From positions 372,001 through 436,000 of the forward strand of contig CAVVZJ010000003.1 in NCBI GenBank assembly GCA_963752755.1: a DNA stretch of 64,000 nucleotides. The letters are read 5' to 3'. Made by a program: the position numbers and the translations under genes. Shown here in pieces: positions 1 to 8,533 of the stretch. How positions within the stretch are numbered: the stretch's first letter is position 1; the number at the start of each line of letters is the position of its first letter. The notes below the pieces were generated by a model. It saw only the letters and a program-made list of their open reading frames with translations. It had not been told where the DNA came from and did no database searches. Origin of the DNA: CAVVZJ01 sp963752755 (GTDB lineage Bacteria > Planctomycetota > Planctomycetia > Isosphaerales > Isosphaeraceae).

Positions 1-1175
1 ACGGTCGCCGTCGGATGCTCCTTCAGCAAGGCGTCGAGCATGACCGTTTCCTTGGCGAACGTCCACTCAGCCGGGTCCACCTTCGCGCGGTCCTGCTGCA
101 CCAGATCCAGGCGTTCCTTCACTTTGTGCGGATCGGGCACCCGTCGCGGGATTTCCCACGTCTTGCTCTTCGAGGCGAGCGGGACCAGCTCGCCCCGCTC
201 CATCGTCAGCAACACCTTCAGGGCCTCCGCCCCGACCTTGCCGCCGACGAGCTGCGCCCAGCGGTCGCCGCTCGGATACTGATAGGGGCTCTGGTTATCG
301 ACCTGGGTGATGTCGCCCGAGGCGCCGGCCACGAAGACGACGACGGCGTCCTTGCCGTAGTAGCCCTGGATCACCTTCTCAAGATAGTAAATATAATTCG
401 CCGAGATTCCGCCGGGGCTGGTAGTGGCGTGGCAGGCAAAGTTGACGACGCAGCCGAGCAATTTGTCCGGCTCCTCCGCGCTCCAGGCGCCGACGACGCC
501 GACCTCCGGATCAACCGGCCCGGCCGGCTCGACGATGTCGGGGTTGCCCAGGCCGGGGTGGGTCACACTCCGTCCGTCACGCATGAGGAAACGCCGGTTG
601 TAGGCGACCGTCTCCTCCATACCCGATCCGACCCCCGCCCGCGCCGGGACTCGGCGGTCGTTCGCCTCGCAGAGCGCGTCAATGAGAGCTTTCTCGACGG
701 TTGCCAGGTACTTCGGATCGACGCAGGTGGATTGCTTGTACGCGAGATCCTGCACGAGTGGGCTCGCGTGATCGTACTCGCCCGGCATGATCCAGACGAT
801 CGGACCCGAAGAGTGCGAGTGCGACGCCCCGATCAGGATGGAACCGGCCGGGATGCCCGTGCGTTCCTCGACAGTCTGGCGAACCTTCTGCACCGTCTCG
901 CGACGGATGCCCAGGGCGTCGATGCCGACGAGGGCGACGCGGGTCTTCCCGTCATCGAAGACCGCCGCGCGGACCTTGCAGGGGTCATGGACCGCGCGGT
1001 GGTACGACTTGCCGTAGCCACCCGGGGCCTCCATGCCGATCTCCGGCGTGATGTCCCGCTCGGCGAATCCGGCCTGGAACGCGGGAGCTTTCGGCGGCTC
1101 GTCGGCCGCGAGGGCGATCGGGGCGAAGCCCAGGAGAGTCAGCAGACAGGCAGGCAGGGCGAGTTTTCGCGACAT
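1..1175 (-). CDS. Neutral/alkaline ceramidase-like exported protein (3' part cut by window edge)
   Basis: About 391 residues are visible before the window edge. An N-terminal signal peptide (about residues 1-23, hydrophobic run ending ALA-A) suggests export. The mature start carries AERDITPEIG (about 38-47), followed by GASHSHSSG (about 116-124, His119 and His121). Both are features of the neutral/alkaline non-lysosomal ceramidase N-terminal family, which in planctomycetes is a large group of secreted hydrolases of unproven substrate; the histidine pair corresponds to the zinc-site region in that family. A later NFACHATTSPGG stretch also fits. The start at 1175 is the ATG that gives the signal peptide. 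It is the most downstream gene of a minus-strand series (DUF1080 lies 105 bases upstream). Family assignment is fairly firm; ceramide as the substrate is not. Confidence 0.8.
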   Translation of the reverse strand, partial: MSRKLALPACLLTLLGFAPIALAADEPPKAPAFQAGFAERDITPEIGMEAPGGYGKSYHRAVHDPCKVRAAVFDDGKTRVALVGIDALGIRRETVQKVRQTVEERTGIPAGSILIGASHSHSSGPIVWIMPGEYDHASPLVQDLAYKQSTCVDPKYLATVEKALIDALCEANDRRVPARAGVGSGMEETVAYNRRFLMRDGRSVTHPGLGNPDIVEPAGPVDPEVGVVGAWSAEEPDKLLGCVVNFACHATTSPGGISANYIYYLEKVIQGYYGKDAVVVFVAGASGDITQVDNQSPYQYPSGDRWAQLVGGKVGAEALKVLLTMERGELVPLASKSKTWEIPRRVPDPHKVKERLDLVQQDRAKVDPAEWTFAKETVMLDALLKEHPTAT

Positions 1176-1280
1176 CGTTGTGACTCCAGGATGAGATGGC
1201 TTGCCGCACGTCGGAGGGTCGATCGGCAATCGATCATCGGATTTTCGTGTGGACCATCGACCATTGATCATCGGCCGTCC

Positions 1281-2018
1281 TCACGGCAGCTCGCGAATGC
1301 GCAAATCCTTGAACTCGATTGGCGCCCCCTCGGATTCAAGACAGAGGTAGCCGGAATGCGGGTTGCAGTCGCTTCCGCCGGAAACCTCCTCGCCGTTGAC
1401 CCAGAGGCGAATCTCCCCGTTGAGGGCGCGAATGTAATAATGATTCCACTCGCCAACACCCTTGCTCAGTTCCTTGCGTGGGAAGCTACGGGAGCCGTCG
1501 GGCGAGACGGGCGGGAAGGGCTTCATCTTCGACGTACCGACGGCAAAGACGTCGCCATTCGTCGTGAACCAGTCGCCCTTCTTGCCCGAATTCTTCTCGT
1601 ATTGCTCGCGGAATCCGTGGTCGAGGATTTGCACCTCGATCCCACCCCTAGGCAAGCTATTGGGCTTGATGCCCTCCAGCGCCTCCTCGGGAGCCCAGAC
1701 GAAGATGCCCGAGTTGCCCCCCGAGCGCAGGTGCTTCCATCGGGCGACCAGCTCAAAATTCGTGTACTTCTTCGCCGTGCGGAGGACGCCCACTGGTCGG
1801 CCGGTGCAGTGGAGGACGCCATCTTTCCAGGTCCAGGTCTCGGGATCGCAGTTGACCCGGGCGAAGTCGCTCTCGCCCAGCACGCGCCAGCCGGGACCCG
1901 TGCCATCGAGGCTGGCTTTCGGCAGGTCGGCGGGGTCGTCGGCGACCGCGAGCGACGCGGCCAGCGCCACGAGGAGTGCGCCACGGATTGCGATGCGAGG
2001 GAAGGCAGCAAGGTTCAT
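1281..2018 (-). CDS. Exported DUF1080 (3-keto-disaccharide hydrolase-like) protein
   Basis: 245 residues with a signal peptide (about 1-26) and one DUF1080 lectin-like beta-sandwich domain filling the rest. Family hallmarks seen are NFELVARWKH (about 86-95), SGGNSGIFVW followed by EVQILDHG, WNHYYIRALNGEIRLWVNG, and the closing GYLCLESEGAPIEFKDLRIREL. DUF1080 proteins are abundant secreted or periplasmic proteins of Planctomycetota and Bacteroidota; some members cleave 3-keto-glycosides, others are uncharacterised binding domains. Two ATGs lie in tandem (2021 and 2018); the second is preferred because GGAG then sits six bases upstream. The gene is isolated enough to be its own unit but shares orientation with the ceramidase-like and enolase-like genes, suggesting breakdown of an external glycoside or lipid. 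Confidence 0.85.
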   Translation of the reverse strand: MNLAAFPRIAIRGALLVALAASLAVADDPADLPKASLDGTGPGWRVLGESDFARVNCDPETWTWKDGVLHCTGRPVGVLRTAKKYTNFELVARWKHLRSGGNSGIFVWAPEEALEGIKPNSLPRGGIEVQILDHGFREQYEKNSGKKGDWFTTNGDVFAVGTSKMKPFPPVSPDGSRSFPRKELSKGVGEWNHYYIRALNGEIRLWVNGEEVSGGSDCNPHSGYLCLESEGAPIEFKDLRIRELP

Positions 2019-2090
2019 CATGATCTCCGTCTCCCAAAGGGGTCCACGCCCCGGTTATATCCGGCTCGGGCGGCACGGGCGAGAGTCCGC

Positions 2091-3239
2091 TCAGCGGAAG
2101 GTGATCCGGTCCGGGGAGAAGCGTTTGAGCTTGTCGGGGTCGATCGCGACGCCCAGGCCAGGGGCCTCGGGAATCGGCACGAGGCCGTCGGCGTCGAGCC
2201 GGAAAGGCTCGGCGGTCAAGTCGTCGATGTAGGCACAAGGGGTCAGGTATTCGACGTAGTGGGCGACCGGAATCGCCGCAACGAACTGGAGATCGGCGGC
2301 GAGCCCGATCGCGGTGTTCCAGCCGTGGGGCACGACCTGGACATTGTGGTCGAAGGCCGACCAGGCGATCCGTCGCGACTCGGAGAGGCCGCCGTTCTTG
2401 GTGCAGTCCGGCTGGAGGATATCCACCGCGTGCCGCTCGATCCAGGGCTGGAACGCTTGACGCCTGGTGAGCACCTCGCCGCCCGCGATCGGCACGGGCG
2501 AGACGCGGGTCAGTTCGGTGTAGCCGTCGAGGTCGTCCGGCGGCAGCGGCTCCTCGAACCAGACGACGCCGTAATTCGCGAGCATCGACGCCGTGTTCCG
2601 CGCCCAGTTCGTGCCGTGCGGCCAAAACTGCTCGCTGCCGCCCGCATCAACCATCAACTCGATCCCGTCGCCCACCGCTTGCCGGGCCGTCTGAATCAGC
2701 AACTCGTCGAACTTCCGGTCACGACGCCCGAACGGCCGCCAGCCCAGCTTGATCGCCCGAAACCCGCGCTCGACGACACTCTCCAGCGTCCGGCGAAGCG
2801 GCTCCGGCTCATCAAAAAGAATGGACCCATAAGGCTTGATTGCCCGCCGATATGTTCCTCCCAGCAACCGCGCTACCGGCTGGCCGCAGGCGTGGCCCAT
2901 GAGGTCCCAGAGAGCGATGTCGAGCCCGCTGATGGCGTGCTCGACCGAGCCGCCGCGCCCTTGCCAGAAGGTGGACTGCCTCAGCTTCTCCGAGACTCGC
3001 TCCGGTTCGACGGCCGACTCTCCCCGCAGCAGGGGCCAGAGTAATTCCAGCGCTCCAGCGACCAGCTTGCCCGACGTGTAGCAACTGCCGAGTCCGACGA
3101 GCTTTGAATCATCGGTGCGAACAATGACCAGTGTATGCAGGTTTTCCTGCGGCTCGTGGCCCTGGGGCCAGCCGCCGTCCACCGTGGCACCTGTCAATGG
3201 ACAGACCTCGACCGACTCGATCCGCGGTGAGCTTACCAT
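2091..3239 (-). CDS. Mandelate racemase/enolase superfamily enzyme
   Basis: 382 residues, the usual length of the superfamily and with no signal peptide, so cytoplasmic. The (beta/alpha)7-beta barrel shows the expected acid-base and metal residues: K164 in RAIKLGWR, metal ligands D198 (VDAG), E229/E230 (WFEEP) and E255 (AGGE), D278 (LQPD), and H305 in VVPHGWN. The family abstracts a proton alpha to a carboxylate, giving racemases, muconate cycloisomerases and sugar-acid dehydratases; the His general base suggests a sugar-acid dehydratase or racemase, but I cannot name the substrate. The ATG overlaps the stop of the upstream DUF2207 gene by seven bases (ATGGTAA), so translation is coupled; its Shine-Dalgarno lies inside the Gly codons ending that gene. 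Confidence 0.85.
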   Translation of the reverse strand: MVSSPRIESVEVCPLTGATVDGGWPQGHEPQENLHTLVIVRTDDSKLVGLGSCYTSGKLVAGALELLWPLLRGESAVEPERVSEKLRQSTFWQGRGGSVEHAISGLDIALWDLMGHACGQPVARLLGGTYRRAIKPYGSILFDEPEPLRRTLESVVERGFRAIKLGWRPFGRRDRKFDELLIQTARQAVGDGIELMVDAGGSEQFWPHGTNWARNTASMLANYGVVWFEEPLPPDDLDGYTELTRVSPVPIAGGEVLTRRQAFQPWIERHAVDILQPDCTKNGGLSESRRIAWSAFDHNVQVVPHGWNTAIGLAADLQFVAAIPVAHYVEYLTPCAYIDDLTAEPFRLDADGLVPIPEAPGLGVAIDPDKLKRFSPDRITFR

Positions 3240-4969
3240 GATCCTCCTCCACCACCCCCAAATCCGCCTCCCGACGAGCCACCACTGAAACCGCCGCTCG
3301 ACCAGCCCCCGGAACTCCCGCTCGATCGCGGCTGGCTCGGCAACGACGCGTTCATCGCGCTCACCGAACGGTTGATCGACGAGGCGAGCAGGTAGGTTGA
3401 GAACGCCCCGCCGTCGGCCGGACGATACCAGTCGGGAGGCTCGCGGTACAGTCCCTCGAAGGACTTCGCCCAGCGATCGGCGAGATTGAAGGCGATCGCA
3501 TAAGGCAGCAATCGCTCGAAGATGTTTCGCTTCTCCTGCTCGCGGAGGTCTTCCACCTCGGCCCGCCGGATGTATTCCTCGAGTCCGCTGACCCGCTCCC
3601 AGGCGATCCGCCCTTTCCGCGTCTTGCGCGGCATCACGCGGCTCGTGAAGACGATTGCCACGAACGACAGCACACCCGTGATCGCCGCCGGGACGACGAA
3701 GACCCGCCCAATCCAGACCCGCTGGATCAGAAGCGCAACCGCCAATGCGACGACGAGCAGGATCGCGCCGAGAACCAGGAATCCGGTCCGGACCGAGTCC
3801 GGGTTGCCGTCGAAGTAGCCCTGGTGAGTCAGGCCCTGGTAGAGGTCGCGCCGGACCTTCGGGATCACGCCGTAAAACTTCGTGCGGAGCGACGACAGCA
3901 AGACGGAATCGCCCGCGTCGAACAGCTTTTCAACAATCTTCAACTCGTGCGGCTTGAGGCCGTCGCCGTCGCGGAGGCGGGTGAAACGGTAGTCATTGCC
4001 GGTGAAGATCCAGATACCCGACTTCTCCTCCTCGATCCGGATGAAGCCGCGCACGGCCAGGTCGATGATCGTGGCGGAGATGTCCCGCATGTCGACACGT
4101 TCGTCGATCAAGGTACCGACCTCGGCCGGATCCATGCCGTCGGGTGCCTCGTACTGTACAACGATGCTGCCCATCCCCGGCTCGTCGCGGCCCCGCGAAT
4201 ACCAGTACCCGAGGCAAAGCGCCAGGCTCGCGGGGAAAATCGCATAAACGAAGTTGTCACCCAGCCACCAGCCGAGCCGGGTCAGGAAACCGGGTTCCGC
4301 AACCGTTTCGGCGGGCATGGCCACGTCTACCGTGATCCCGTCGGAAGGCCGAAACGGACCAGTCTCGAAGCGGACCGTTCGGTCGTCGGGACGGGTCATC
4401 GAGAAGTCCTTACCACGGTCGCCGAAGGGGCCGGTCCAGGCGTCGGCGTCGATCTGATTCTCGGGCAGCGGCTTCGGAAGCGTTACGACCACGACGGCCT
4501 TCTCGATCGGCACACGCCACTCCGTCCCGGTGGCGTTCCATCGCAGGACGGCGTGCTCGCCTTCCCACAGGACCGCACGATCGACGCGGTAGTGGATGCG
4601 GTAGGTCTGCCGTCCGGTCAGGGTCTTGTCGGCGTCGCCGATCCGGATTCGGACGCGATTGTCCTGGTAGGTGACTTCCTTCGTCAACGCATGCCCGTCG
4701 CCGTCGTCAACGTTGAGCAAACGGAAACGCAAGGCATATTGATGAAGGCCGACGTCGTATCGGATCGGGATCTCGCGATAAATCCCATGTTTCGGGCTAC
4801 GAAAGACGGCGTCGATCGTCTCCGTCACCTCCACGCCGGCATCCGGCTCGATCTCCAGTTGCGTCTCGAACCGGGTGATCGTCCAGTACTCGATGTCCTG
4901 CGCTCGTCCCGAGCCGGCGATGGTGAGGAGGATCGGGAGTAGCACGGCGAGGAAGCGACGTCGATTCAT
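3233..4969 (-). CDS. DUF2207 membrane protein with Gly/Ser-rich tail
   Basis: 578 residues. Signal sequence (about 1-23), then an extracytoplasmic DUF2207 beta-rich domain (about 25-235; EYWTITRFETQLEIEPD, HGIYREIPIRYD), a transmembrane segment near 240-260, a cytoplasmic alpha/beta region beginning with PDGMDPAEVGTLIDE, two further membrane segments at about 395-440, and a C-terminus of low-complexity Gly/Ser ending GGGGGGSW. DUF2207 proteins have this architecture and are commonly next to LemA, as here (LemA is 27 bases upstream on the same strand). Their role is unknown; an envelope function is usually inferred. The reading is uninterrupted. Gly/Ser codons at the 3' end double as the ribosome binding site of the next gene. 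Confidence 0.85.
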   Translation of the reverse strand: MNRRRFLAVLLPILLTIAGSGRAQDIEYWTITRFETQLEIEPDAGVEVTETIDAVFRSPKHGIYREIPIRYDVGLHQYALRFRLLNVDDGDGHALTKEVTYQDNRVRIRIGDADKTLTGRQTYRIHYRVDRAVLWEGEHAVLRWNATGTEWRVPIEKAVVVVTLPKPLPENQIDADAWTGPFGDRGKDFSMTRPDDRTVRFETGPFRPSDGITVDVAMPAETVAEPGFLTRLGWWLGDNFVYAIFPASLALCLGYWYSRGRDEPGMGSIVVQYEAPDGMDPAEVGTLIDERVDMRDISATIIDLAVRGFIRIEEEKSGIWIFTGNDYRFTRLRDGDGLKPHELKIVEKLFDAGDSVLLSSLRTKFYGVIPKVRRDLYQGLTHQGYFDGNPDSVRTGFLVLGAILLVVALAVALLIQRVWIGRVFVVPAAITGVLSFVAIVFTSRVMPRKTRKGRIAWERVSGLEEYIRRAEVEDLREQEKRNIFERLLPYAIAFNLADRWAKSFEGLYREPPDWYRPADGGAFSTYLLASSINRSVSAMNASLPSQPRSSGSSGGWSSGGFSGGSSGGGFGGGGGGSW

Positions 4970-4996
4970 GGGGGGCCTCGTGGATCGGTCGCAGGC

Positions 4997-5542
4997 TCAG
5001 AGCTGCACCTTCGGCGTGGCACGCTCGGCCTCGTCGAGCTGGAAGTAGTCGCGCTCGTGGAAGCCGAGCGGTCGGGCGACGAGCATCGTGGGGAAGCTGG
5101 CGATCAACGTGTTCAGATCGCGGACTACGGCGTTGTAGTATCGTCGGGCATACTGGACGTTGTCCTCGATGGCGACGAGATTCTTGTGCAGGTCGAGGTA
5201 GTTCGCGCTGGCCTTCAAGTCGGGATAGACCTCGGCCAGCGCGAAGACCTCCACGACCGCCCGCGACAGCCCGCGCTCGTTCTCACCACGACGCGCCACC
5301 GAACCAGAATGCTCGGCCTCCGACCGCGCCGTGGTCACTCTCTGAAGCGTGTCCGACTCGTGATGTGTGTAGCCCTTGACCGTCTCGACCAAGGCCGGCA
5401 CGAGATCCCAGCGTCTCTTGAGCTGAACGTCGATATCGCTCCAGGCTGCATCCGCCCGCTTGCTCAGTCCGACGAGCCGGTTGTAGGCCCAGACCAGCGC
5501 GACGGCGACGACCGCGGCGATTCCGGCGATCCACCAGGTCAC
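4997..5542 (-). CDS. LemA family protein
   Basis: 181 residues from a GTG at 5542, which has GGAGG eight to nine bases upstream. The frame stays open back to 5713, but that extension overlaps the preceding gene and has off-frame composition, so it is rejected. The protein has one N-terminal membrane anchor (WWIAGIAAVVAVALVWAYN), then the LemA helical-bundle domain: YNRLVGLSKRADAAWSDIDV, LKRRWDLVPALVETVKGY, and a late YARRYYNAVVRDLNT with SFPTMLVA. LemA proteins are single-pass proteins with a coiled helical domain and no known enzyme activity. This copy pairs with DUF2207; the second LemA in the window (55168-55788) pairs with an M48 protease, so there are two distinct LemA modules. Confidence 0.9.
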   Translation of the reverse strand: MTWWIAGIAAVVAVALVWAYNRLVGLSKRADAAWSDIDVQLKRRWDLVPALVETVKGYTHHESDTLQRVTTARSEAEHSGSVARRGENERGLSRAVVEVFALAEVYPDLKASANYLDLHKNLVAIEDNVQYARRYYNAVVRDLNTLIASFPTMLVARPLGFHERDYFQLDEAERATPKVQL

Positions 5543-5640
5543 GGGCTCGATCCTCCAGGGCCGGGCGAGAGCAGGGGGAAGGAGGACGCTCGGTGGGCCG
5601 GGAGGGCGGCGATTTCCCTGGCCCTCCCGGACTCGTCCGA

Positions 5641-7044
5641 TTATTTCGAGACGACCTTCATCGCGACCGGATCCCAGTGGATCACGCCGCCCTGGCGATA
5701 ACTCTCGTTGCACAGCAAGGCCGGGGCTGCGGCGCGGAGGCCGAAGACAGCGTCCTCATAGACTGGCTTGCCCTCGCGGACCGAGGCGAAGAAGTTCTTG
5801 AAATGGTCGAGCCGCTCGTCGTAGCCGCGCGGCACCACAAACTTTTCCACGAAGTCAGCACTATTGGATGCCTTCGGGACGTTCCGGTGTTCACCGAGGT
5901 ACTTCTCGGCGAAGCGCTTCTGCTCGGCCTCGGAGAAGGTCCGGACGGAGTTGTACCCTTTCAAAACCTGCTGGGGTGTTGGCTGCTGGATGCCAACGCG
6001 GCGCAGGTTCAACTCCGTAAAGCTCACGCTAATGACCCCCTCATCGCCGACGAAGCGGAACATCGTGTCACCGCCGCCGCCGTCCTCGAAGTTCGTCTGG
6101 AGGGAGAGGGTGAAGGACGGATGAGCGTCGGTCTCGGGGTAATTCAGCAGTCCCATGATGATGTCATAGACATCACGACCGTCTTTCCAGTACCGCAGAC
6201 CACCCATCCCGGCGATCTGATTCGGGCCGAGTGAGCCGGAGACGTGGTGAATGCCGGTGAGCAGGTGGACGAACAGGTCGCCCGCGACGGCCGTACCGTA
6301 ATCCCAGTAGTTCCGCCAGCGGAAGAAGCGGACGGGGTCGAACTCTTGCTTGGGGGCGTTTCCGAGGAAACGGTCCCAGGCGATCGTCTCGGGCGAGGCG
6401 TCGGTCGGGATCGAGTATTGCCAGGCGCCGATGGGGGAGTTGCGATTGTAGCGGGCCTCGATCGAATTGACCCTGCCGATTGCTCCTTGCTGGACCAGTT
6501 CCTTGACCTTGTCGTACAGGACCGAGCTGGCGTACTGGCTACCCACCTGGAAGACGGCCTTCGTCTCCCTCTGGGTTTCGACGACGCCATGTCCCTCATC
6601 GACGACGCGGACCATCGGCTTCTCGCAATAGACGGCCTTGCCGGCCTTCATGGCGTCGATCGACATCTTCGCATGCCAATGGTCTGGCACGCAGATCAAG
6701 ACGGCATCAACGTCGTCGCGGTCGAGGATTTCACGGTAATCGATGTGCGTCGAGATCCGATCGCCAAAAACCTCCTTGGCGTGGGTCCGCCGCCCCTCGT
6801 ACAGGTCCGAGGCGGCGACCAACTCGACGCCCGGAACCTTGAGCGCGGTCTCGGTGTCGATGAAGCCGATGATCCCCATGCCGATCGTGGCGATCCGCAC
6901 GCGGTCATTCGGTCCCGCTGGCGGCGCCGGCTCGGCCCTCGGCTCCAAAGCGAAGACATTACCCCCGAGGGGCACGGTGGCGACGGAACCGGCGGCGATC
7001 GTCCGGAGGAACGAGCGTCGCGAATTGGAGGACGGGTCAGTCAT
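5641..7044 (-). CDS. Tat-exported Gfo/Idh/MocA family oxidoreductase
   Basis: 467 residues. A twin-arginine signal (NSRRSFLRTIAAG) predicts folded export with bound NAD(P). The Rossmann domain follows (RIATIGMGIIGFIDTE), with the conserved lysine motif AVYCEKPM, and then the Gfo/Idh C-terminal sheet. These enzymes oxidise or reduce sugars and inositols; exported versions are a planctomycete speciality and may act with 3-keto-glycoside chemistry, which fits the DUF1080 gene nearby. The start is the ATG at 7044, with AAGGAG eight bases upstream; an in-frame ATG at 7068 adds eight residues but lacks a good ribosome site. The reading frame is intact. Confidence 0.9.
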   Translation of the reverse strand: MTDPSSNSRRSFLRTIAAGSVATVPLGGNVFALEPRAEPAPPAGPNDRVRIATIGMGIIGFIDTETALKVPGVELVAASDLYEGRRTHAKEVFGDRISTHIDYREILDRDDVDAVLICVPDHWHAKMSIDAMKAGKAVYCEKPMVRVVDEGHGVVETQRETKAVFQVGSQYASSVLYDKVKELVQQGAIGRVNSIEARYNRNSPIGAWQYSIPTDASPETIAWDRFLGNAPKQEFDPVRFFRWRNYWDYGTAVAGDLFVHLLTGIHHVSGSLGPNQIAGMGGLRYWKDGRDVYDIIMGLLNYPETDAHPSFTLSLQTNFEDGGGGDTMFRFVGDEGVISVSFTELNLRRVGIQQPTPQQVLKGYNSVRTFSEAEQKRFAEKYLGEHRNVPKASNSADFVEKFVVPRGYDERLDHFKNFFASVREGKPVYEDAVFGLRAAAPALLCNESYRQGGVIHWDPVAMKVVSK

Positions 7045-7097
7045 GGAACACTCCTTGAAGGGGGCCAATGTTCGTGGTTATGCAGAGTGAAGGAGGA

Positions 7098-8486
7098 TCA
7101 GAGCCGACCCGGAGGGCGGACGCCCGAACCCGGTTGCTTGGTGGCCGAGTCGCCCAAGTCGGCGCGGGCCTGCTCCGCGAGCGATTCGAGGCGGCGGACG
7201 AGATCCGGATGCTCGCTCGCGACGTCCTTCGACTCGCCCGGGTCAGCTTCGAGGTCGAACAATTCGGGGCCGATCTTGCGCTGGATGTAAGGACCGGGCA
7301 AGCCACCCGATCCGGGTTCGCCCTTGAGGCTCCGATACTCGTGCGGGAAGTGCAGCTTCCAGCGGCCGCTCCGGATCGCCTGAAGCTCGCGACCCCAGTA
7401 GAACAGCAACGCCTCATGAGGCGACTTCGCGCCGAGCTGGCCGGAGATCAGGGGCCAGATGTCCTTGCCGTCGATGCCTTCGGGGACCGTAGCGCCGGCG
7501 AGGTGGGCGATCGTGGGCAGGATGTCGATGGTCATGGCCGGCTCGCGGCAGACGGTGCCCGCCGGGATCTTGCCAGGCCATCGCATGAGGCAAGGCTCGC
7601 GCTGGCCGCCGTCGAAGGTGGTCCCTTTGCCCTCGCGGAGCGGTTCGGCGGAGCCGGCGTGGTCGCCGTACGAGAGCCAGGGGCCGTTATCGGAGGTGAA
7701 GATCACCAGCGTCTTCTCCTCAAGGCCGTTCCGCTTCAAGCTGTCGAGAATCTGGTCGACGGACCAGTCGATCTCCTCGATCACGTCCCCGAAAAGGCCA
7801 CGCTCGGTTTTGCCGGCGAACTTGTCGGAGACGTGCAAGGGGACATGCGGCATGTTGTGAGGAACATACAGGAAGAACGGCCGATCCTTGTTCTTTTCGA
7901 TGAACCGGACCGACCGCTCGGTGTACCAGGTCGTGAGGTTCCGCTGATCGGGGTTGTATTCGACGATGCGTTCGCCCTCGATCAACGGCAGGTCGGGGAA
8001 CGAGTTGTTGGTCGGATGCTTCGGCCACATGTCGTTGGAGTACGGCAGGCCGAAGTAGTCGTCGAAGCCGTGGCGGGTGGGGAGGAATTTGGGGGCATGG
8101 CCAAGATGCCATTTGCCGTAAACCGCCGTGGCATAACCTCGGGATTTGAGGACCTCAGCGAGCGTCGTCTCTTTCTCATTGATCCCGATCTTGGAGGCGG
8201 GCCCCAGAGCGCCGAGGATGCCAACTCGGTTGGAGTAACAACCCGTCAGCAAGGCGGCCCGCGACGCCGAGCAGACGGCCTGCGCCGCGTAGAAGTCGGT
8301 GAACTTCACCCCTTCGCGAGCCATCCGGTCGAGGGTTGGAGTCGAATAGCCCTTCGCGCCGTAACAACTGAGATCGGCATACGCGAGGTCATCGGCGAAG
8401 ATCAGGACGACGTTCGGCAACGACTCGGCGCGAACCGTTGCCGTGACCAGCGGGACGAGCAAGGCCAGGATCAATCGTAGCCTCAT
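7098..8486 (-). CDS. Exported type I sulfatase
   Basis: 462 residues with signal peptide (1-20). It opens with LPNVVLIFADDLAYADLSCYG, where D32/D33 are calcium ligands, and contains the sulfatase signature CSASRAALLTG with C72 as the residue oxidised to formylglycine. Later come KWHLGH, the SDNGPW metal site and a C-terminal domain ending in DLEADPGE. This is an arylsulfatase-family enzyme acting outside the cytoplasm on sulfated glycans or similar esters. The start ATG has AGGAGG about eight bases upstream. Forty-seven bases upstream on the same strand ends a formylglycine-generating enzyme gene with intact catalytic cysteines, so the pair is a self-sufficient sulfatase plus activator unit. 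Confidence 0.92.
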   Translation of the reverse strand: MRLRLILALLVPLVTATVRAESLPNVVLIFADDLAYADLSCYGAKGYSTPTLDRMAREGVKFTDFYAAQAVCSASRAALLTGCYSNRVGILGALGPASKIGINEKETTLAEVLKSRGYATAVYGKWHLGHAPKFLPTRHGFDDYFGLPYSNDMWPKHPTNNSFPDLPLIEGERIVEYNPDQRNLTTWYTERSVRFIEKNKDRPFFLYVPHNMPHVPLHVSDKFAGKTERGLFGDVIEEIDWSVDQILDSLKRNGLEEKTLVIFTSDNGPWLSYGDHAGSAEPLREGKGTTFDGGQREPCLMRWPGKIPAGTVCREPAMTIDILPTIAHLAGATVPEGIDGKDIWPLISGQLGAKSPHEALLFYWGRELQAIRSGRWKLHFPHEYRSLKGEPGSGGLPGPYIQRKIGPELFDLEADPGESKDVASEHPDLVRRLESLAEQARADLGDSATKQPGSGVRPPGRL

Positions 8487-8533
8487 CGGACAACCTCCTG
8501 GGTCGTTTTCCGGTTTGCCGTTCTCCGCCCCGC

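Noticed and set aside
15..3044. Very long open frame on the plus strand across several minus-strand genes
   Set aside because: Its product is Arg/Asp-rich with no domain and lies antisense to four genes with clear families, codon bias and ribosome sites. Long antisense frames are expected at this GC content.
5543..5713. N-terminal extension of the first LemA
   Set aside because: It overlaps the 3' end of the upstream oxidoreductase gene and reads as Arg/Pro-rich filler; GGAGG lies at the correct distance from GTG 5542.
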